From: Paraflavisolibacter caeni
GTDB lineage: Bacteria; Bacteroidota; Bacteroidia; Chitinophagales; Chitinophagaceae
Direction: 5' to 3'
Length of the DNA stretch: 43,406 nt
Assembly (NCBI RefSeq): GCF_025628885.1
Contig: NZ_JAOTIF010000037.1
Coordinates: forward strand, 1 to 43,406
The position numbers and the translations under genes were made by a program. The notes under the pieces were generated by a model that was not told where the DNA came from, ran no database searches, and saw only the letters and a list, made by a program, of their open reading frames with translations. The stretch's first letter is position 1, and each line of letters begins with the position of its first letter. Shown piece after piece: positions 41,590 to 43,406 of the stretch.

Positions 41590-43406
41590 TTGACAGGTAT
41601 TATCCAATAACTATATTGATGATTTTTAAATGGAATCCTGTATTCTTTCAATGGCCAGGCACCCCAACTATCCATACCCTGTAAACCAAGTTGCTGCAGA
41701 TCCACATGCATATATATTGCATCCCTTTTAACCAATTCACCAGAATGGTACTGCTTTTTGTCGGCCTCAGGATCCAAATCATCCAAACTATAGGGCAAAG
41801 CAGAAAAGTTCAACAGGCTATCTGCATAAACGATCTTGATGCCCTTCCCTTTTTTGTTAGTAAGGCTCACCCAGCGCACATCACTTTTGTTACCACTTTC
41901 CTGTGGCCTTGCATAAGGAAAATACTGCTCATCCAGTTGTTGCTTGTAAACGCCTACCATTGATGCAGACTTGCGGTCCCAGTAGTTTTCCCAGGGACCT
42001 CGTCCATACCATTGTATCTGGTCCAATTGCTTATTCAATTGTAAATCATTCCCTATACGCATCAACAAAGGATACTTGCCATTTAAAACACTGAAATCGC
42101 AAGAGACTTTGATAGATCCGTCGCCACATACAGTATATTTCTGCTCCACTATAGCATCTCCATCCACTAAACTTTTTTTGAAAACAACATCATAGGAGCC
42201 ATCGTCGTTTTGAACCGCTTTAGCATCCAGGATCTTACCTTGTTCATATGCATTGCGCCACATGCGGAGTGATTTGTTAAATCTCGCGCCAATATCGTTA
42301 TCTGTAGGAGCTCTCCAAAAAGATGGCTGAGGTCCCTGCTCGATCAACTGCTGCCCGTTTATTGTATAAGCAGTCATTATTCCCTTTATGGTGTCGAAGG
42401 AGATGGCAAAATTTTGCCCCTGCAATTTGTATTGATTAGCTGCTTGTGTCAATTGCAGCTTTCCTTTTCCTACTGTCCTTTGATTTTGCAACGGCTTTGC
42501 TGTAATCGAGAATTGATCATATGCGATTTCATATCCTTTTTCTAAAAAAGGTTCAGCTTCTTTCAATTGATAACGAATAGTAACGAAATACTCCTTGCCT
42601 TCTTTTTGTCTTGTCTTTATTGGTAAATTGAGCGAAACACTCTGGCCAGGAGCAACATTGATGTTTTGTACAACACCCCTCTCTACTATTTTTCCATCTT
42701 CCAGCAGTTCCCAATTCAGCTGAATATTATCAAGGCTTCTAAAGAAATAACCGTTGGTAACAGTCAGTTGGTTTTCACCAATCAGATGCGATTTTATATG
42801 TTGATATACTTTTTTGATTTCAATAGCCATTGGCGTTAGCTCACGATGAGCTGTCACAACGCCTTTCACGCAAAAGTTGTTGTCACTGAAGTTATTGGGC
42901 ACAGGACCTTCTAATGGGAAATCACCGCCATAAGCCAGGATACGCTTCCCATTTTTTACTGTATCAATTGCCTGGTCAATCCACTCCCATATAAAGCCGC
43001 CCTGAAGGTTTGGATGGTTTTCAATAGCATCCCAGTATTCTTTGAAATTACCAAGGCTATTACCCATTATATGAGCATACTCACTCATGATTAACAACCG
43101 GTTAGGCTTGCCGGCAGCATACTGCACCAATCCATCAGGGCTGGGATATTGCGGTACAATCATATCGGTGTTGTAATCACTTTCAGCTCTTTCATATTGA
43201 ACAGGACGACTGTCGGCCTTCTTTAAACATTCATAGGCTTCATAAAAGTTCACACCATTACCAGCCTCATTGCCCAATGACCAGGTGACTACAGCGGGGT
43301 GATTCTTGTCCCGTTCGTACATGCGGGTGATCCTTTCCAGGTGCGCATTACGCCATTGCTTATCATTACCCAGTGTATAATTCAGATCATAATAGCGACC
43401 ATGCGA
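41586..43406 (-). CDS. GH2 beta-galactosidase, C-terminal part (5' end outside window)
   Basis: The frame is open to the last base, so the N-terminal sugar-binding and sandwich domains lie beyond 43406. The visible 606 residues begin SHGRYYDLNYTLGNDKQWRN and show the LacZ acid/base Glu in VVTWSLGNEAGNG, the nucleophile Glu in LIMSEYAHIMGNSLGNF, then FIWEWIDQAID and the C-terminal beta-galactosidase small-chain domain (SFWRAPTDNDIGARFN, IQWYGRGPWENYWDRK, SGNKSDVRWVSL). It hydrolyses terminal beta-galactosides. It is followed at once by the DUF3472 gene with a 4-bp ATGA overlap. Secretion cannot be judged because the start is missing. Confidence 0.93.
   Translation of the reverse strand, partial: SHGRYYDLNYTLGNDKQWRNAHLERITRMYERDKNHPAVVTWSLGNEAGNGVNFYEAYECLKKADSRPVQYERAESDYNTDMIVPQYPSPDGLVQYAAGKPNRLLIMSEYAHIMGNSLGNFKEYWDAIENHPNLQGGFIWEWIDQAIDTVKNGKRILAYGGDFPLEGPVPNNFSDNNFCVKGVVTAHRELTPMAIEIKKVYQHIKSHLIGENQLTVTNGYFFRSLDNIQLNWELLEDGKIVERGVVQNINVAPGQSVSLNLPIKTRQKEGKEYFVTIRYQLKEAEPFLEKGYEIAYDQFSITAKPLQNQRTVGKGKLQLTQAANQYKLQGQNFAISFDTIKGIMTAYTINGQQLIEQGPQPSFWRAPTDNDIGARFNKSLRMWRNAYEQGKILDAKAVQNDDGSYDVVFKKSLVDGDAIVEQKYTVCGDGSIKVSCDFSVLNGKYPLLMRIGNDLQLNKQLDQIQWYGRGPWENYWDRKSASMVGVYKQQLDEQYFPYARPQESGNKSDVRWVSLTNKKGKGIKIVYADSLLNFSALPYSLDDLDPEADKKQYHSGELVKRDAIYMHVDLQQLGLQGMDSWGAWPLKEYRIPFKNHQYSYWIIPVK

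Noticed and set aside
1-43406. CRISPR array, tRNA, rRNA, insertion sequence or prophage
   Set aside because: No repeat-spacer pattern, no tRNA-like cloverleaf noticed, and no transposase or integrase frame; the duplications are not bounded by recognisable IS ends.

Overview
The window looks like a chromosomal segment of a Bacteroidota bacterium, most likely a soil or plant-associated member of the Chitinophagaceae. The evidence is a SusC/SusD pair whose SusC carries an STN domain and is preceded by an ECF sigma factor and a FecR anti-sigma factor, several TAnnTTTG-like promoter elements, weak Shine-Dalgarno sequences, and a dense run of secreted carbohydrate-active enzymes. The genus is inferred from gene style, not proven. 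Almost every gene lies on the minus strand, so transcription runs from high to low coordinates.

Layout from left to right. (1) 1-4404 is an oxidative deoxysugar cassette: a truncated beta-helix protein, an L-rhamnose/L-fucose mutarotase-like lipoprotein, a sodium/solute symporter, an enolase-superfamily sugar-acid dehydratase and an aldo/keto reductase resembling L-fucose dehydrogenases. (2) 4405-5032 is a gene-free relic zone. It holds the 3' tails of a lost GH97 gene, a lost SusD gene with its terminator, and a lost copy of the 19257-21023 gene, plus an orphan copy of a promoter found elsewhere in the window. (3) 5033-19026 is the core polysaccharide utilization locus: ECF sigma, FecR, SusC, SusD, terminator, beta-helix enzyme, GH88, DUF2264 and GH97. 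(4) 19257-26144 holds an alpha-glucuronidase-like secreted protein, an MFS transporter, the tail of a decayed SGNH esterase, and a PhyH-type dioxygenase flanked by two closely related XylR-like AraC regulators. (5) 26326-33804 is a second enzyme run: GH29 fucosidase, heparinase II/III-type lyase, GH97 and a DUF5703/GH95-like protein. (6) 33931-34257 is the only plausible plus-strand gene. (7) 34329-43406 is an amino-sugar/galactose block: a NagB-deacetylase fusion, GH20, GH109, a DUF3472 protein and a truncated GH2 beta-galactosidase.

Together the genes suggest uptake and breakdown of a complex acidic heteropolysaccharide. The lyase plus GH88 handle uronic acids, GH29 releases fucose, GH2 and GH97 release hexoses, and GH20 and GH109 release N-acetylhexosamines. 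The left cassette would take up released 6-deoxysugar and oxidise it. The true substrate is not decidable from sequence alone.

The most original signal is regulatory. A promoter module of two TTCGCAA direct repeats 21-22 bp apart, with the proximal repeat ending exactly 29 nt upstream of a TAnnnTTG-like box, occurs three times: before the sigma/FecR/SusCD operon, before the PhyH dioxygenase gene, and in the relic zone. The twin XylR-like regulators on either side of the dioxygenase are the natural candidates to bind it.
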